Below are positions 1 through 9,725 of a stretch of 14,431 bases of DNA, one piece after another. A program made the position numbers and the translations under genes. Location of the stretch: contig JAPHUU010000449.1 of assembly GCA_026193555.1 (NCBI GenBank), positions 1-14,431 on the forward strand. Direction: 5' to 3'. Position 1 is the first letter of the stretch, and every line of letters starts with the position of its first letter. A model generated the notes under the pieces. The model saw nothing but the letters and a program-made list of their open reading frames with translations, did not search any database and was not told the origin of the DNA. This stretch comes from Rhodanobacter sp. (GTDB lineage Bacteria; Pseudomonadota; Gammaproteobacteria; Xanthomonadales; Rhodanobacteraceae).

Positions 1-1281
1 CAGGTTGTCTACACCACGCTGCATTTCGACAAGCCGTGGTCGATGGACAGCTATACCCAGGTCGATGGCTACAAGGCATGGAGAAAAATCCTCGCCGAGA
101 AACCCGATCCGGTCACCCTGGTCGAGGAAATCAAGAAGAGCAGCCTGCGCGGCCGTGGCGGCGCGGGGTTTCCGACCGGGCTGAAGTGGTCGTTCATGCC
201 CAAGGGCACGATGCAGAAGTACATCCTGTGCAATTCGGATGAGTCCGAGCCGGGCACTGCAAAGGATCGCGACATCCTGCGCTACAACCCGCATGCGGTG
301 ATCGAAGGTCTGGCGATTGCGTGCTACTGCACCGGCTCCACCGTCGCCTACAACTACCTGCGCGGCGAGTTTCACCACGAGCCGTTCGAGCACTTCGAGG
401 AAGCGTTGAGGGAAGCCTATGCGGCCGGCCTGCTGGGCAGGAACGTGCAGGGCAGCGGTATCGATGTGGACATCCATGCCGCGCTGGGCGCCGGCGCCTA
501 TATCTGCGGCGAAGAGACCGCGATGATGGAGTCGCTGGAGGGCAAGAAGGGTCAGCCGCGCTTCAAGCCGCCATTCCCGGCCAACTTCGGTCTGTACGGC
601 AAGCCGACCACCATCAACAACACCGAGACCTACGCCTCGGTACCGGCGATCCTGCGCAATGGCGCGGACTGGTTTCTCAATCTGGGCAAGCCCAACAACG
701 GCGGCCCGAAGATCTTTTCGGTGTCCGGCCATGTGGCCAAGGCGGGCAACTTCGAAATTCGCCTCGGCACACCGTTCAAGGATCTGCTGGCGATGGCCGG
801 CGGCATGCGCAACGGTCACCAGCTGAAGGCGGTGATTCCCGGCGGTTCCTCGATGAAGGTATTGCCGGCGGCGGCGATGCTGGAATGCACGATGGATTAC
901 GACTGTCTGCAAAAGGCCGGCTCGGGTCTGGGTTCCGGTGCGGTCGTCGTGATGGACGAGACCACCTGCATGGTCAAGGTCTGCCATCGCATCTCGCGTT
1001 TCTATTTCGCCGAGTCGTGCGGCCAGTGCACGCCATGCCGCGAGGGCACCGGCTGGATGTACCGGGTGCTGTCGCGCATCGTGGAAGGCAAGGGTACGCC
1101 GGATGACCTGCATCGCCTGAAGGCGGTTGCCGGGCAGATCGAGGGCCATACCATCTGCGCATTCGGTGAAGCGGCGGCGTGGCCGGTGCAGGGTTTCCTG
1201 CATCACTTCTGGGACGAGTTCGAATATTTCGTGCAGCACGGGCGTTCGATGACTGATTCGCGAGTGGAGGTTGCTGCATGA
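1..1281 (+). CDS. nuoF: NADH-quinone oxidoreductase subunit F (NuoF), 5'-truncated by window edge
   Basis: NuoF is the peripheral-arm subunit that binds NADH and FMN and passes electrons to cluster N3. The frame is open from base 1, and the codons before the first ATG (base 43) read VVYTTLHFDKPWS, which looks like the usual NuoF N-terminus. The true start is therefore outside the window and ATG 43 is internal; probably only a dozen or so residues are missing. Counting from the first visible codon, GRGGAGFPTG (51-60) is the glycine-rich NADH/FMN-binding motif and GAGAYICGEE (163-172) is the second nucleotide-site motif. Cluster N3 ligands are C340, C343 and C346 in SCGQCTPCREG, plus C386 in HTICAFG. 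The stop overlaps the nuoG start as ATGA, indicating translational coupling. Motifs and operon context leave no realistic alternative. Confidence 0.98.
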   Translation, partial: QVVYTTLHFDKPWSMDSYTQVDGYKAWRKILAEKPDPVTLVEEIKKSSLRGRGGAGFPTGLKWSFMPKGTMQKYILCNSDESEPGTAKDRDILRYNPHAVIEGLAIACYCTGSTVAYNYLRGEFHHEPFEHFEEALREAYAAGLLGRNVQGSGIDVDIHAALGAGAYICGEETAMMESLEGKKGQPRFKPPFPANFGLYGKPTTINNTETYASVPAILRNGADWFLNLGKPNNGGPKIFSVSGHVAKAGNFEIRLGTPFKDLLAMAGGMRNGHQLKAVIPGGSSMKVLPAAAMLECTMDYDCLQKAGSGLGSGAVVVMDETTCMVKVCHRISRFYFAESCGQCTPCREGTGWMYRVLSRIVEGKGTPDDLHRLKAVAGQIEGHTICAFGEAAAWPVQGFLHHFWDEFEYFVQHGRSMTDSRVEVAA

Positions 1282-3605
1282 GCGCGCAGCCCACCAACAA
1301 CACAGCTCCCGATCTGCTGAACATCGAGATCGACGGCAAGCCCACGCAGATCCGCAAGGGCGCGATGATCATCGAGGCGGCCGACGCGATCAGCGTATCG
1401 ATTCCGCGCTTCTGCTATCACCGCAAGTTGCCCATCGCCGCCAATTGCCGCATGTGCCTGGTCGACGTGGAGATGGGCGGGCGAATGATGCCCAAGCCGC
1501 AGCCGGCCTGCGCCACACCGGTGGCCGAGGGCATGAAGGTCACCACGCGCTCGGACAAGGCGTTGAAGTTCCAGAAAGACGTGATGGAATTCCTGCTGAT
1601 CAACCATCCGCTGGACTGCCCGATCTGCGACCAGGGCGGCGAGTGCGAACTGCAGGACGTGGCGCTGGGGTACGGCCGCAGCGTGTCGCGTTTCACCGAG
1701 CGCAAGCGGACCGTGGCGGACGAGAACCTCGGTCCGCTGGTCGCCACCGAGATGACCCGCTGCATCCAGTGCACACGCTGCGTGCGTTTCACCAGCGAGA
1801 TCGCCGGCACCTATGAACTGGGTGGCATGAATCGCGGCGAGAACCTGCAGATCGGCACCTGGATCGGCAAGACGATCGAAACCGAGCTGTCCGGCAACAT
1901 CATCGACGTCTGTCCGGTCGGTGCGCTGACCAACAAGCCGTTCCAGTTCCGGGCGCGCGCCTGGGAGCTGACCGCCAAGCCGTCGATCGGCTATCACGAC
2001 GCGTTGGGCTCCAATCTGTGGCTGCACACGCGCCGCGGTGAGGTGCTGCGCACGGTGCCCCGCGACAACGAGTCAATCAACGAATGCTGGCTGTCCGATC
2101 GCGACCGTTACAGTCATCAGGGTCTGTACGCCGCCGACCGGATCAGCGCGCCGGAAGTGAAGCGCAACGGCCAGTGGCATGCCACCAGCTGGGAAGACGC
2201 GCTGGCATTTGCCGCCGAAGCATTGAAAAAGGCACCAGGCAGCGAGCTGGGCGTGCTGGTGCATCCGGCCACCTCGAACGAGGAGGGTGACCTGCTGCTG
2301 CGTCTGGCACGCGGGCTCGGCAGCGCGCATGTCGATCATCGTCTGCGCCAACTGGATTTTGCCGACAACGCCAGTGCTTGCAGCTTTGCCCTGCCGGTAG
2401 CCGAGGTGAGCGAGGTCAGGGCCGCATTGCTGGTGGGTTCCGACCTGCGCCACGAGATGCCGCTGCTGAATCACCGCCTGCATCAGGCGGTCAAGCAGGG
2501 GGCGAAGGTATACGCTGTCAATCCGGCGCACTTCGATTTCAACTACAAGCTCGCCGGCGAGTCGGTGGCGGCGCCGCAGGCCCTGGTGGATGCGTTGCTC
2601 GCCCTGGCCAAGGCGGCGGTGGAGGACGGTGCAGTGCCGCCAGCGGCCCTGGCCGCGGCGATTGGCAGCGCCGCCAGCGATGTCGGCGACGGCGAGGCGA
2701 TTGCCGCCATGAAGTCGGGCAAAGCCGTGGTCATCCTCGGCGAGGCCGCGGTGACGCACCCGCAGGCGTCGTGGTTGCGCGCGCTGGCCCGCTTCATCGC
2801 CCAGGCCACCGGAGCGGCCTGCAACGAATTGCCGATCGGTGCCAATGCGATCGGCCTGGCCCGGCTCGGTGTGGTGCCGGGCAATGGCGGGCTCGATGCG
2901 CAGACGATGCTGGCGCAGGCCCGCAAGAGTTATGTCCTGTATGGCGTGGAGCCACCGCATGACTTCGCCGATGGTCAGGCCGTGCTGAAGGCATTGCGTG
3001 GCGCCGAGCAGGTGGTGGCCTTCAGCGCCTATGCCAGTGCTGCCTTGCGCGAAGTGGCCGACGTGATCCTGCCGATCGGCCTGCTGCCGGAGATCGACGC
3101 CACCCTGGTCAATGTGGATGGCCTGGCGCAGGGCGTGACCGCGGGCGCGAAAGCGCCCGGTGACACCAGGCCGGGCTGGAAGGTGCTGCGCGCGCTGGGC
3201 GGCCTTTTGCAGCTGGCCGGTTTCGAGTTTGACGACCTTGCCGGATTGCGCGAGGGCCTCGTCGAACGCGAGGCGCCGTCATCTGGGGCGTTGGCAGTAC
3301 GCGCAAGCGGCAACGGGCTGACCCGTCTCGCCACCTGGCCGATCTATCGCGGTGACGCCGTTCTGCGCCGTGCAGGTGCACTCAACGCGCATCCGCTGAA
3401 CCGGATTCCGGCGGCACGGGTGAGTGCGAACGAGGCGCTGCGCCAGGGGTTGGTCGAGGGTGACCAGGTGCGTGTCGACACGGTGCTGTTGCCACTGCGG
3501 ATCGATCATGCGGTTCCGGATGGTGCTGTCTGGATCGAGGCGGCCCAGGACCTCACTGCCTCGCTGCCGCCGTATGGCGCAGCCATCACCTTGAGCAAGG
3601 CATAA
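1278..3605 (+). CDS. nuoG: NADH-quinone oxidoreductase subunit G (NuoG)
   Basis: NuoG is the largest peripheral subunit of complex I and carries several iron-sulfur clusters from NuoF towards NuoI. The 775-residue protein starts at the ATG overlapping the nuoF stop, with GGAGG at 1266-1270 seven bases upstream. The N-terminal ferredoxin-like domain has the [2Fe-2S] N1b ligands C46, C57, C60 and C78. The N5 motif HxxxCxxCxxxxxC is at H110, C114, C117 and C123. The N4 ligands are C162, C165, C168 and C212. The region from about 230 to the end is the degenerate molybdopterin-oxidoreductase-like domain, becoming alanine-rich. Where E. coli NuoG has the extra N7 cluster, this protein reads [12 protein letters not shown] (235-246) and keeps only one nearby cysteine, C270, so N7 should be absent. 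N7 is off the main electron path, so activity is expected. nuoH follows after five bases. Confidence 0.98.
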   Translation: MSAQPTNNTAPDLLNIEIDGKPTQIRKGAMIIEAADAISVSIPRFCYHRKLPIAANCRMCLVDVEMGGRMMPKPQPACATPVAEGMKVTTRSDKALKFQKDVMEFLLINHPLDCPICDQGGECELQDVALGYGRSVSRFTERKRTVADENLGPLVATEMTRCIQCTRCVRFTSEIAGTYELGGMNRGENLQIGTWIGKTIETELSGNIIDVCPVGALTNKPFQFRARAWELTAKPSIGYHDALGSNLWLHTRRGEVLRTVPRDNESINECWLSDRDRYSHQGLYAADRISAPEVKRNGQWHATSWEDALAFAAEALKKAPGSELGVLVHPATSNEEGDLLLRLARGLGSAHVDHRLRQLDFADNASACSFALPVAEVSEVRAALLVGSDLRHEMPLLNHRLHQAVKQGAKVYAVNPAHFDFNYKLAGESVAAPQALVDALLALAKAAVEDGAVPPAALAAAIGSAASDVGDGEAIAAMKSGKAVVILGEAAVTHPQASWLRALARFIAQATGAACNELPIGANAIGLARLGVVPGNGGLDAQTMLAQARKSYVLYGVEPPHDFADGQAVLKALRGAEQVVAFSAYASAALREVADVILPIGLLPEIDATLVNVDGLAQGVTAGAKAPGDTRPGWKVLRALGGLLQLAGFEFDDLAGLREGLVEREAPSSGALAVRASGNGLTRLATWPIYRGDAVLRRAGALNAHPLNRIPAARVSANEALRQGLVEGDQVRVDTVLLPLRIDHAVPDGAVWIEAAQDLTASLPPYGAAITLSKA

Positions 3606-3610
3606 GCATC

Positions 3611-4663
3611 ATGGTCGATCAACTCATCCATCAGCTCCTGATTCCACTCGCCTACATCCTGGCGATCGTGCTGCCATTGATCATTGCGGTGGCGATGTTC
3701 GTGTTCTGGGAGCGCAAGGTCATCGGCTGGATGCACGTGCGCCTGGGGCCGAACAAGATCGGACCGTTCGGCCTGCTGCAGGCATTCGCCGACACGGTCA
3801 AGCTGTTGATCAAGGAAGTGATCCTGCCGACCAATGCCAACCGGTTCCTGTACTACCTGGCGCCGCTGTTGATGATGATCCCGGCGCTGGCTGCGTGGGC
3901 AGTGGTCCCGTTCAGCAGCAAGATGGTGCTGTCCAATGCGAACGCGGGTGTGCTGTACCTGCTGGCGATGACCTCGCTGGGCGTGTACGGCATCATCCTG
4001 GCGGGCTGGGCATCGAACTCGCGTTATGCCCTGCTCGGTGCGATGCGCTCGGCCGCACAGGTGATTTCCTATGAACTGGCGATGGGCCTGTGCCTGGTCT
4101 GCGTGCTGGTGCTGGCCGGCAGCCTCAACCTGACCGACATCGTCAATGCGCAGGCGGGTCACAAGGGCTTTTTCGACTGGTTCTGGTTGCCATTGCTGCC
4201 GGTGTTCGTGATCTATTTCATTTCCGGCGTCGCCGAGACCAACCGCGCACCGTTCGACGTGGCCGAGGGCGAGTCGGAGATTGTCGCCGGTTTCCACGTG
4301 GAGTATTCGGGCTCGGCGTTCGCGATCTTCTTCCTGGCCGAGTACGCCAACATGATCCTGGTCAGTTTTCTGGCCTCGATCCTGTTCATGGGTGGCTGGT
4401 TGAGCCCGCTGCAGGGTTGGGTGCACTTCGATGCCCCGGACTGGATCAACTGGATATGGACCGGCGGTTTCATCTGGCTGTTCATCAAGGCCTTCCTGTT
4501 CTCCTTCTTTTTCCTGTGGTTCCGTGCCAGCTTTCCGCGCTATCGCTATGACCAGATCATGCGACTGGGCTGGAAGGTGCTCATTCCGATCGGCATCGTA
4601 TGGGTGATGGTCGCCGGCTGCATGAAGTATTTCGGCCTTGTAACAATCGGCATGGGGGCATAA
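3611..4663 (+). CDS. nuoH: NADH-quinone oxidoreductase subunit H (NuoH)
   Basis: NuoH is the membrane subunit at the junction of the two arms; it forms much of the quinone-access channel. The 350-residue product is mostly hydrophobic, as expected for the family's eight transmembrane helices. Signature segments are [19 protein letters not shown] (33-51), and [15 protein letters not shown] (209-223) followed by GFHVEYSG (227-234), the acidic cytoplasmic loop near the quinone site. A third is [15 protein letters not shown] (303-317) near the C-terminus. Length and motifs match full-length NuoH. The ATG lies five bases after the nuoG stop, with a weak AAGG about ten bases upstream, so translation may partly depend on reinitiation. 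The stop overlaps the ribosome binding site of nuoI. Confidence 0.98.
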   Translation: MVDQLIHQLLIPLAYILAIVLPLIIAVAMFVFWERKVIGWMHVRLGPNKIGPFGLLQAFADTVKLLIKEVILPTNANRFLYYLAPLLMMIPALAAWAVVPFSSKMVLSNANAGVLYLLAMTSLGVYGIILAGWASNSRYALLGAMRSAAQVISYELAMGLCLVCVLVLAGSLNLTDIVNAQAGHKGFFDWFWLPLLPVFVIYFISGVAETNRAPFDVAEGESEIVAGFHVEYSGSAFAIFFLAEYANMILVSFLASILFMGGWLSPLQGWVHFDAPDWINWIWTGGFIWLFIKAFLFSFFFLWFRASFPRYRYDQIMRLGWKVLIPIGIVWVMVAGCMKYFGLVTIGMGA

Positions 4664-4672
4664 GGACGTTCG

Positions 4673-5164
4673 ATGAAGTCGATTACCCGCTATCTCAAGA
4701 GCCTGCTCCTGCTCGAACTGTTGCAGGGCATGGGCCTGACCATGCGCTACATGTTCAAGCCGAAGTACACCGTGCGCTATCCGATGGAGCACATCCCGAA
4801 GTCGAACCGTTTCCGCGGTCTGCATGCGCTGCGTCGCTATGCGAACGGCGAGGAGCGCTGCATTGCCTGCAAGCTGTGCGAGGCGGTCTGCCCGGCGCTG
4901 GCGATCACCATCGATTCGGCACCGCGCGAATCCGACGGTCAACGTCGCACCACGCGTTACGACATCGATCTGTTCAAGTGCATTTTCTGCGGTTTCTGCG
5001 AGGAGAGCTGCCCGGTCGACTCGATCGTCGAGACCAGCATCCATGAGTATCACTTCGAGCAGCGCGGCGAGAACGTGGTGAGCAAGGCCCAGTTGCTCGC
5101 GATCGGTGATCGCTTCGAGCAGCAGATCGCCGCTGACCGCGCGCAAGATGCGGCGTACCGCTGA
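4673..5164 (+). CDS. nuoI: NADH-quinone oxidoreductase subunit I (NuoI)
   Basis: NuoI is the 8Fe ferredoxin-like subunit that carries clusters N6a and N6b between the NADH-side clusters and N2 next to quinone. The 163-residue protein has two CxxCxxCxxxC motifs: C63, C66, C69, C73 in [12 protein letters not shown], and C103, C106, C109, C113 in [12 protein letters not shown]. The amphipathic N-terminus (1-40, including [17 protein letters not shown]) is typical of the membrane-docking part. AAGGA at 4662-4666 overlaps the nuoH stop and lies six bases before the ATG, supporting this start. Both cluster motifs are complete. The next gene, nuoJ, begins six bases after the stop codon begins to clear, giving a five-base gap. 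Confidence 0.98.
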   Translation: MKSITRYLKSLLLLELLQGMGLTMRYMFKPKYTVRYPMEHIPKSNRFRGLHALRRYANGEERCIACKLCEAVCPALAITIDSAPRESDGQRRTTRYDIDLFKCIFCGFCEESCPVDSIVETSIHEYHFEQRGENVVSKAQLLAIGDRFEQQIAADRAQDAAYR

Positions 5165-5169
5165 GGCCC

Positions 5170-5823
5170 ATGATGAATCCCCAACTGTTCCAACTCATCT
5201 GTTTCTACACTTTCGGCTTCGTCACCGTGGCGGCCGCGCTGTCGGTGATCACCCTGCGCAACACTGTGCACGCGGTACTGGCGCTGGTGTTGACCTTCTT
5301 CAGCACGGCTTGCTTGTGGATGCTTGCCGAGGCGGAGTTTCTCGCACTGGCATTGATCGTGGTCTACGTCGGCGCCGTGATGGTGCTGTTCCTGTTCGTG
5401 GTGATGATGCTCGACATCGACCAGGAGAGGATGCGCGAGGGCTTCGTGAAGTTCCTGCCGGTGGGCCTGATCGTGGCGCTGGTGATGCTGATGGAGATGC
5501 TGGGCCTGATCGGCGTGCGCGCGATGCACGCGCAGGTCATGGGTGCCGATCCGGCAACCGCCGCGGGCGTATCCAACACCGCATGGCTGGGTCATGCGCT
5601 GTATACGCAATACCTGCTGCCATTCGAGATCGCCGCGCTGATCCTTACCGTGGGCGTGGTGGCGGCGGTGGCGCTGACCTTGCGCCAGCGCACCGATGCG
5701 CGGCACGAATCGGCCAGCCAGCAGGTCAGTGTCAATCCGCGTGACCGCATCCGTATCGTGAAGATGGCAGCCGAGCGCCCCGCTGCGGAATTGCCGGTCC
5801 CGCCACAGGAGTCCAAGCCATGA
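5170..5823 (+). CDS. nuoJ: NADH-quinone oxidoreductase subunit J (NuoJ)
   Basis: NuoJ is a membrane subunit (ND6 homologue) linking the quinone module to the antiporter-like arm; the family has five transmembrane helices. The 217-residue product contains the conserved helix segment [16 protein letters not shown] (66-81), which in solved complexes carries a pi-bulge involved in coupling. It is preceded by acidic residues E54 and E56. The C-terminal 35 or so residues are polar, rich in Arg, Glu and Pro, and probably cytoplasmic. Two consecutive ATG codons (5170 and 5173) could both serve as the start; GAGG at 5163-5166 is close to either, and slightly better spaced for the second. The stop overlaps the nuoK ATG (ATGA), implying translational coupling. 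Confidence 0.97.
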   Translation: MMNPQLFQLICFYTFGFVTVAAALSVITLRNTVHAVLALVLTFFSTACLWMLAEAEFLALALIVVYVGAVMVLFLFVVMMLDIDQERMREGFVKFLPVGLIVALVMLMEMLGLIGVRAMHAQVMGADPATAAGVSNTAWLGHALYTQYLLPFEIAALILTVGVVAAVALTLRQRTDARHESASQQVSVNPRDRIRIVKMAAERPAAELPVPPQESKP

Positions 5824-6125
5824 TTACGCTCGCGCACTACATCGTGCTGGGCGCGGTGCTGTTCTGCATCGCCGTCGCCGGCCTGTTCATCAATCGCAAG
5901 AATGTGATCGTTCTGCTGATGTCGATCGAGCTGATGCTGCTGGCGGTCAACACCAATTTTGTGGCGTTCTCGCGCTTTCTCGGCGACGTCTCCGGGCAGG
6001 TGTTCGTGTTCTTCATCCTTACCGTGGCCGCGGCGGAAGCCGCGATCGGCCTGGCGATCCTGGTGCTGCTGTTCCGCAATCGCAGCACGATCAATATCGC
6101 CGATCTCGACAGCATGAAGGGCTGA
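5820..6125 (+). CDS. nuoK: NADH-quinone oxidoreductase subunit K (NuoK)
   Basis: NuoK is a small membrane subunit (ND4L homologue) with three transmembrane helices that contributes to proton transfer. At 101 residues it has the standard length. Two buried glutamates are visible: E37 in LMSIELML and E73 in [10 protein letters not shown]. They correspond, one residue offset, to the Glu36 and Glu72 shown to matter in E. coli NuoK. The start ATG overlaps the nuoJ stop, and AGGAG at 5807-5811 sits eight bases upstream within the end of nuoJ, so both a good ribosome binding site and coupling support this start. nuoL follows after four bases. Confidence 0.98.
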   Translation: MITLAHYIVLGAVLFCIAVAGLFINRKNVIVLLMSIELMLLAVNTNFVAFSRFLGDVSGQVFVFFILTVAAAEAAIGLAILVLLFRNRSTINIADLDSMKG

Positions 6126-6129
6126 ATCC

Positions 6130-8190
6130 ATGGAGCTTTCCACATCGGTCCTGCTGACCATCGCACTGGCCCCGCTGCTGGGTTGCCTGCTGGCAGGGTT
6201 TCTCGGCCGCTTTCTCGGTCGTGCCGGTTCGCACAGCGTCACCATCCTCGGGGTGGCGATCTCCTGCGCGCTGTCGTTCTATGTGCTCTACCAGCTCATG
6301 CTGGGAGGTGCGACGACCTACAACCAGAATATCTACACCTGGTTCCAGATCGGTCCCCTCAATGCCAGCGTCGGTTTTCTGGTGGATCGTCTGACCGCGA
6401 TGATGCTGGTGGTGGTCAGCTTCGTGTCGCTGCTGGTGCACCTGTACACCGTCGGTTACATGCACGATGACCCGGGTTACGAGCGCTTTTTCAGCTACAT
6501 CTCGCTGTTCACGTTCTCGATGTTCATGCTGGTGATGAGCAACAATTTCGTGCAGCTGTTCTTCGGCTGGGAAGCGGTCGGCCTGGTGTCATACCTGCTG
6601 ATCGGCTTCTGGTACAAGAAGCCGAGCGCGATCTTCGCCAACCTCAAGGCGTTTCTGGTCAACCGCGTGGGCGATTTCGGCTTCCTGCTGGGCATCGCGG
6701 CGGTGCTGTATTTCCTGCATACGCTGGATTACGCCACCGCGTTCGACGCGGCACCGGGCCTGGTCGGCAAGACCTTGCAGATCACCGCCGGCACCCATTG
6801 GGATGCGGCCACGGTGATATGCATCTGCCTGTTCATCGGCGCGATGGGCAAGTCGGCACAGGTGCCGTTGCATGTGTGGTTGCCGGACTCGATGGAGGGC
6901 CCGACGCCGATCTCCGCGCTGATCCACGCCGCGACGATGGTCACCGCCGGCATCTTCATGGTGGCGCGCATGTCGCCGTTGTTCGAGCTGTCGCAGAGCG
7001 CACTCAGCTTCGTGCTGGTGATCGGTGCCACCACCGCGTTGTTCACCGGCATGATCGGTATCGTGCAGAACGACATCAAGCGGGTGATCGCATATTCCAC
7101 CTTGTCCCAGCTTGGCTACATGACGGTGGCGCTCGGCGTGTCGGCCTACAGCGGCGCGGTGTACCACCTGATGACTCACGCGTTCTTCAAGGCGCTGCTG
7201 TTCCTGGGCGCCGGCTCGGTGATCATCGCGATGCATCACGAGCAGGACATGCGCTACATGGGTGGCCTGCGCAAGTACATGCCGATCACCTGGATCACCA
7301 TGTGGATCGGCTCGTTGGCGCTGTGCGGTGTTCCGTTCTTCTCCGGTTTCTACTCGAAGGACGCGATCATCGAGGCGGTCGGCCTGTCGCACCGCTGGGG
7401 CGCACATTACGCCTACTTCTGCGTGATGGCCGGTGCGCTGGTCACCGGGCTTTACACGTTCCGCCAGATGTATCTGACCTTCCACGGCGAAGAGCGATTC
7501 ACCGTGCGCGAAAACCACGGCCACGGCCATCACGACGACCATGACGATCACGGTCATCACCAGCCGGGTGTGCTGGCGCATGCGCCGAAGGAGTCTCCGT
7601 GGGTAGTGACGGTGCCGCTGGTATTGCTGGCGATTCCGTCGCTGCTGATCGGTTTCTTCACTGTGGGACCGATGCTGTTCGGCGACTGGTTCGGCAAGGC
7701 GATCCATGTCAACGAGGCGAACAACGTGCTGGCCGAACTGGGTCAGGAGTTCCATGGTTCGCTGGCGATGGCGCTGAAGGGGTTCACCCAGTTGCCATTC
7801 CTGCTGGTGCTTGCCGCGTTTGCGATCAACACCTATATCTACCTGTTCAACCCGGCCATGGCCGGCAAGATCAAGAGCGCGTTGAAGCCGCTGTGGACGG
7901 TGCTCGATCGAAAGTACTGGGTCGATGACGTGTACTTCGCGGTGTTTGCCCGTGGCGGCGTGATGCTGGGCCGCGGATTCTGGAAGATGGGGGACACGGC
8001 GGTGATCGATGGAGCGATGGTCAATGGTTCGGTGAGCATGATTCACCGTATCGCGGCCACCCTGCGTCGGTTGCAGTCGGGTTATCTGTATCACTACGCG
8101 TTCGCGATGATTCTCGGCCTGATCCTGCTGCTGGGCGGGTACTGGCTCATGGGGTCCGGGTTCGTGGGTTCCACGCTGGTCGGGCAATAA
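6130..8190 (+). CDS. nuoL: NADH-quinone oxidoreductase subunit L (NuoL), with His-rich loop
   Basis: NuoL is the distal antiporter-like subunit of the membrane arm, with a long C-terminal lateral helix in solved structures. The 686-residue protein has the family residues for proton translocation: E148 in FFGWEAVGLVSYLLIGFW, and K241 in IGAMGKSAQVPLHVWLPD, followed by SMEGPTPISALIHAATM (254-270). The final part, including RKYWVDDVYFAVFARGG and the hydrophobic tail, fits the lateral helix and last transmembrane helix. GAAGGG at 6116-6121 is eight bases before the ATG. Residues 463-477 form a histidine/aspartate-rich stretch (eight His, four Asp, three Gly) in a polar loop between membrane segments. 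Similar but variable inserts occur in other proteobacterial NuoL proteins; their function is unclear to me. Confidence 0.98.
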   Translation: MELSTSVLLTIALAPLLGCLLAGFLGRFLGRAGSHSVTILGVAISCALSFYVLYQLMLGGATTYNQNIYTWFQIGPLNASVGFLVDRLTAMMLVVVSFVSLLVHLYTVGYMHDDPGYERFFSYISLFTFSMFMLVMSNNFVQLFFGWEAVGLVSYLLIGFWYKKPSAIFANLKAFLVNRVGDFGFLLGIAAVLYFLHTLDYATAFDAAPGLVGKTLQITAGTHWDAATVICICLFIGAMGKSAQVPLHVWLPDSMEGPTPISALIHAATMVTAGIFMVARMSPLFELSQSALSFVLVIGATTALFTGMIGIVQNDIKRVIAYSTLSQLGYMTVALGVSAYSGAVYHLMTHAFFKALLFLGAGSVIIAMHHEQDMRYMGGLRKYMPITWITMWIGSLALCGVPFFSGFYSKDAIIEAVGLSHRWGAHYAYFCVMAGALVTGLYTFRQMYLTFHGEERFTVRENHGHGHHDDHDDHGHHQPGVLAHAPKESPWVVTVPLVLLAIPSLLIGFFTVGPMLFGDWFGKAIHVNEANNVLAELGQEFHGSLAMALKGFTQLPFLLVLAAFAINTYIYLFNPAMAGKIKSALKPLWTVLDRKYWVDDVYFAVFARGGVMLGRGFWKMGDTAVIDGAMVNGSVSMIHRIAATLRRLQSGYLYHYAFAMILGLILLLGGYWLMGSGFVGSTLVGQ

Positions 8191-8204
8191 GGGAAACACG
8201 ATCC

Positions 8205-9713
8205 ATGTTCAATCACTTGCTCAGCCTGCTGATCTGGCTTCCTGTCGCAGGCGCGATACCGGTGCTGCTTGCCGGTTCGGCCCGACCCAATACCGCGCGC
8301 TGGCTGGCGCTGATCGTGGCGGTACTGACCCTCGCGGCCAGTCTGTTGCTGCTGGTGCAGTACCACCCCGATGCCGGCGGCATGCAGCTCAGCGAGAGCT
8401 ATCTGTGGATCGCCTCGTGGGGCGTTCACTACAGTCTGGCTGTCGACGGCATTTCGGTGGCGCTGATCGTGATGACGACCTTCGTCGGCATCCTGGTGAT
8501 CGTCGGTGCCTGGGAGGTCATCCAGGATCGCCCGCACCAGTACATGGCCGCGATGCTGATGCTGGAAGGTCTGCTGATCGGCGTGTTCTGCGCCACCGAC
8601 GCGTTGCTCTTCTACGCGTTGTTCGAGGCGATCCTGATTCCGATGTTCATCCTGATCGGTATCTGGGGTGGGCCGCGGCGCGTGTACGCGACGTTGAAGT
8701 TCTTCATCTACACGTTCTTCGGCTCGGTCTTCATGCTGATCGCGCTGCTGTACCTGTACCAGAAGGCCGGCACGTTCGACATGGCCACGCTGGCGGCGCT
8801 GCCGCTGACGATGAAGGAGCAGACCTGGATATTCTTCGCGTTCCTGATCGCCTTCGCGATCAAGGTGCCGATGGTGCCGGTGCACACCTGGTTGCCGGAT
8901 GCCCACGTCGAGGCCCCGACCGGCGGTTCGGTGGTGCTGGCGGCGGTGATGCTGAAGGTCGGCACTTACGGAATGCTGCGTTTCATCCTGCCGATTACCC
9001 CGGATGCCGGCGCGCATTTCGCGTGGCTGGTCATCGGGCTGAGTCTGGTGGCGGTGGTCTACATCGGCTATGTCGCGCTGGTGCAGGAGGACATGAAGAA
9101 GCTGGTGGCGTATTCGTCGGTGGCCCACATGGGCTTCGTCACGCTCGGCATCTTCATCGCCTTCATGCTGGTGCGCGAGCAGGGCAACACCGACATGGCG
9201 CAGCTCGGCATGCAGGGTGCGATGGTGCAGATGATCTCGCACGGCTTTGTTTCCGGTGCCATGTTCACCTGTATCGGCGTGCTGTATGACCGGCTGCATT
9301 CACGTCAGATCAAGGATTACGGCGGCGTCATCAACGTGATGCCGTGGTTCGGCTTCTTCTACGTGCTGTTTGCGATGGCGAACTCCGGATTGCCGGGTAC
9401 CAGCGGCTTCGTTGGCGAGTTCATGGTGATCATGGCCAGCTTCAGCGCCAATCCGTGGATCGCGTTGTTTGCGGCGTTCACCCTGATCATCGGCGCGGCC
9501 TATACCTTGTGGCTGGTCAAGCGCGTGCTGTGGGGTGACATCACCAATCCGCACGTCGCCGATATGAAGGAGATCAACGGGCGCGAGACCTTCGTGCTGG
9601 TCGCCTTTGCCGCCGCCGTGCTGGCACTGGGCATCTGGCCGCAGCCGCTGGTCCACCTGATGAACACCTCCGTGTCGCAGCTGGTGCAGCAGCTCGCCAT
9701 CCACAAGATCTGA
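8205..9713 (+). CDS. nuoM: NADH-quinone oxidoreductase subunit M (NuoM)
   Basis: NuoM is one of the three Mrp-antiporter-like proton channels of complex I (ND4 homologue, about fourteen transmembrane helices). The 502-residue product has the standard length. Conserved elements are YALFEAILIPMFILIGIWG (137-155), with the essential transmembrane glutamate at E141, and FAIKVPMVPVHTWLPDAHVE (217-236), with K220. These are followed by APTGGSVVLAAVMLKVGTYG, with K251. AAGGGA at 8189-8194 overlaps the nuoL stop and lies ten bases upstream of the ATG. No truncation or odd insertion is visible. nuoN follows after twelve bases. Confidence 0.98.
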   Translation: MFNHLLSLLIWLPVAGAIPVLLAGSARPNTARWLALIVAVLTLAASLLLLVQYHPDAGGMQLSESYLWIASWGVHYSLAVDGISVALIVMTTFVGILVIVGAWEVIQDRPHQYMAAMLMLEGLLIGVFCATDALLFYALFEAILIPMFILIGIWGGPRRVYATLKFFIYTFFGSVFMLIALLYLYQKAGTFDMATLAALPLTMKEQTWIFFAFLIAFAIKVPMVPVHTWLPDAHVEAPTGGSVVLAAVMLKVGTYGMLRFILPITPDAGAHFAWLVIGLSLVAVVYIGYVALVQEDMKKLVAYSSVAHMGFVTLGIFIAFMLVREQGNTDMAQLGMQGAMVQMISHGFVSGAMFTCIGVLYDRLHSRQIKDYGGVINVMPWFGFFYVLFAMANSGLPGTSGFVGEFMVIMASFSANPWIALFAAFTLIIGAAYTLWLVKRVLWGDITNPHVADMKEINGRETFVLVAFAAAVLALGIWPQPLVHLMNTSVSQLVQQLAIHKI

Positions 9714-9725
9714 TCGGGACCGAAC

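Noticed and set aside
3506..5146. 546-codon open frame on the minus strand opposite nuoG-nuoH-nuoI-nuoJ
   Set aside because: It lies antisense to clearly real, conserved genes and its translation is rich in His, Gln, Arg and Asp, as expected from reading the complement of GC-rich codons. No family motif is seen.
6589..8199. 536-codon open frame on the minus strand opposite nuoL
   Set aside because: Same reason: a shadow of biased codon use in nuoL, with low-complexity His/Arg/Gln composition and no recognisable domain.
8094..9299. 401-codon minus-strand open frame opposite the nuoL end and nuoM
   Set aside because: Antisense shadow with the same skewed composition; nuoM is unambiguous in this region.
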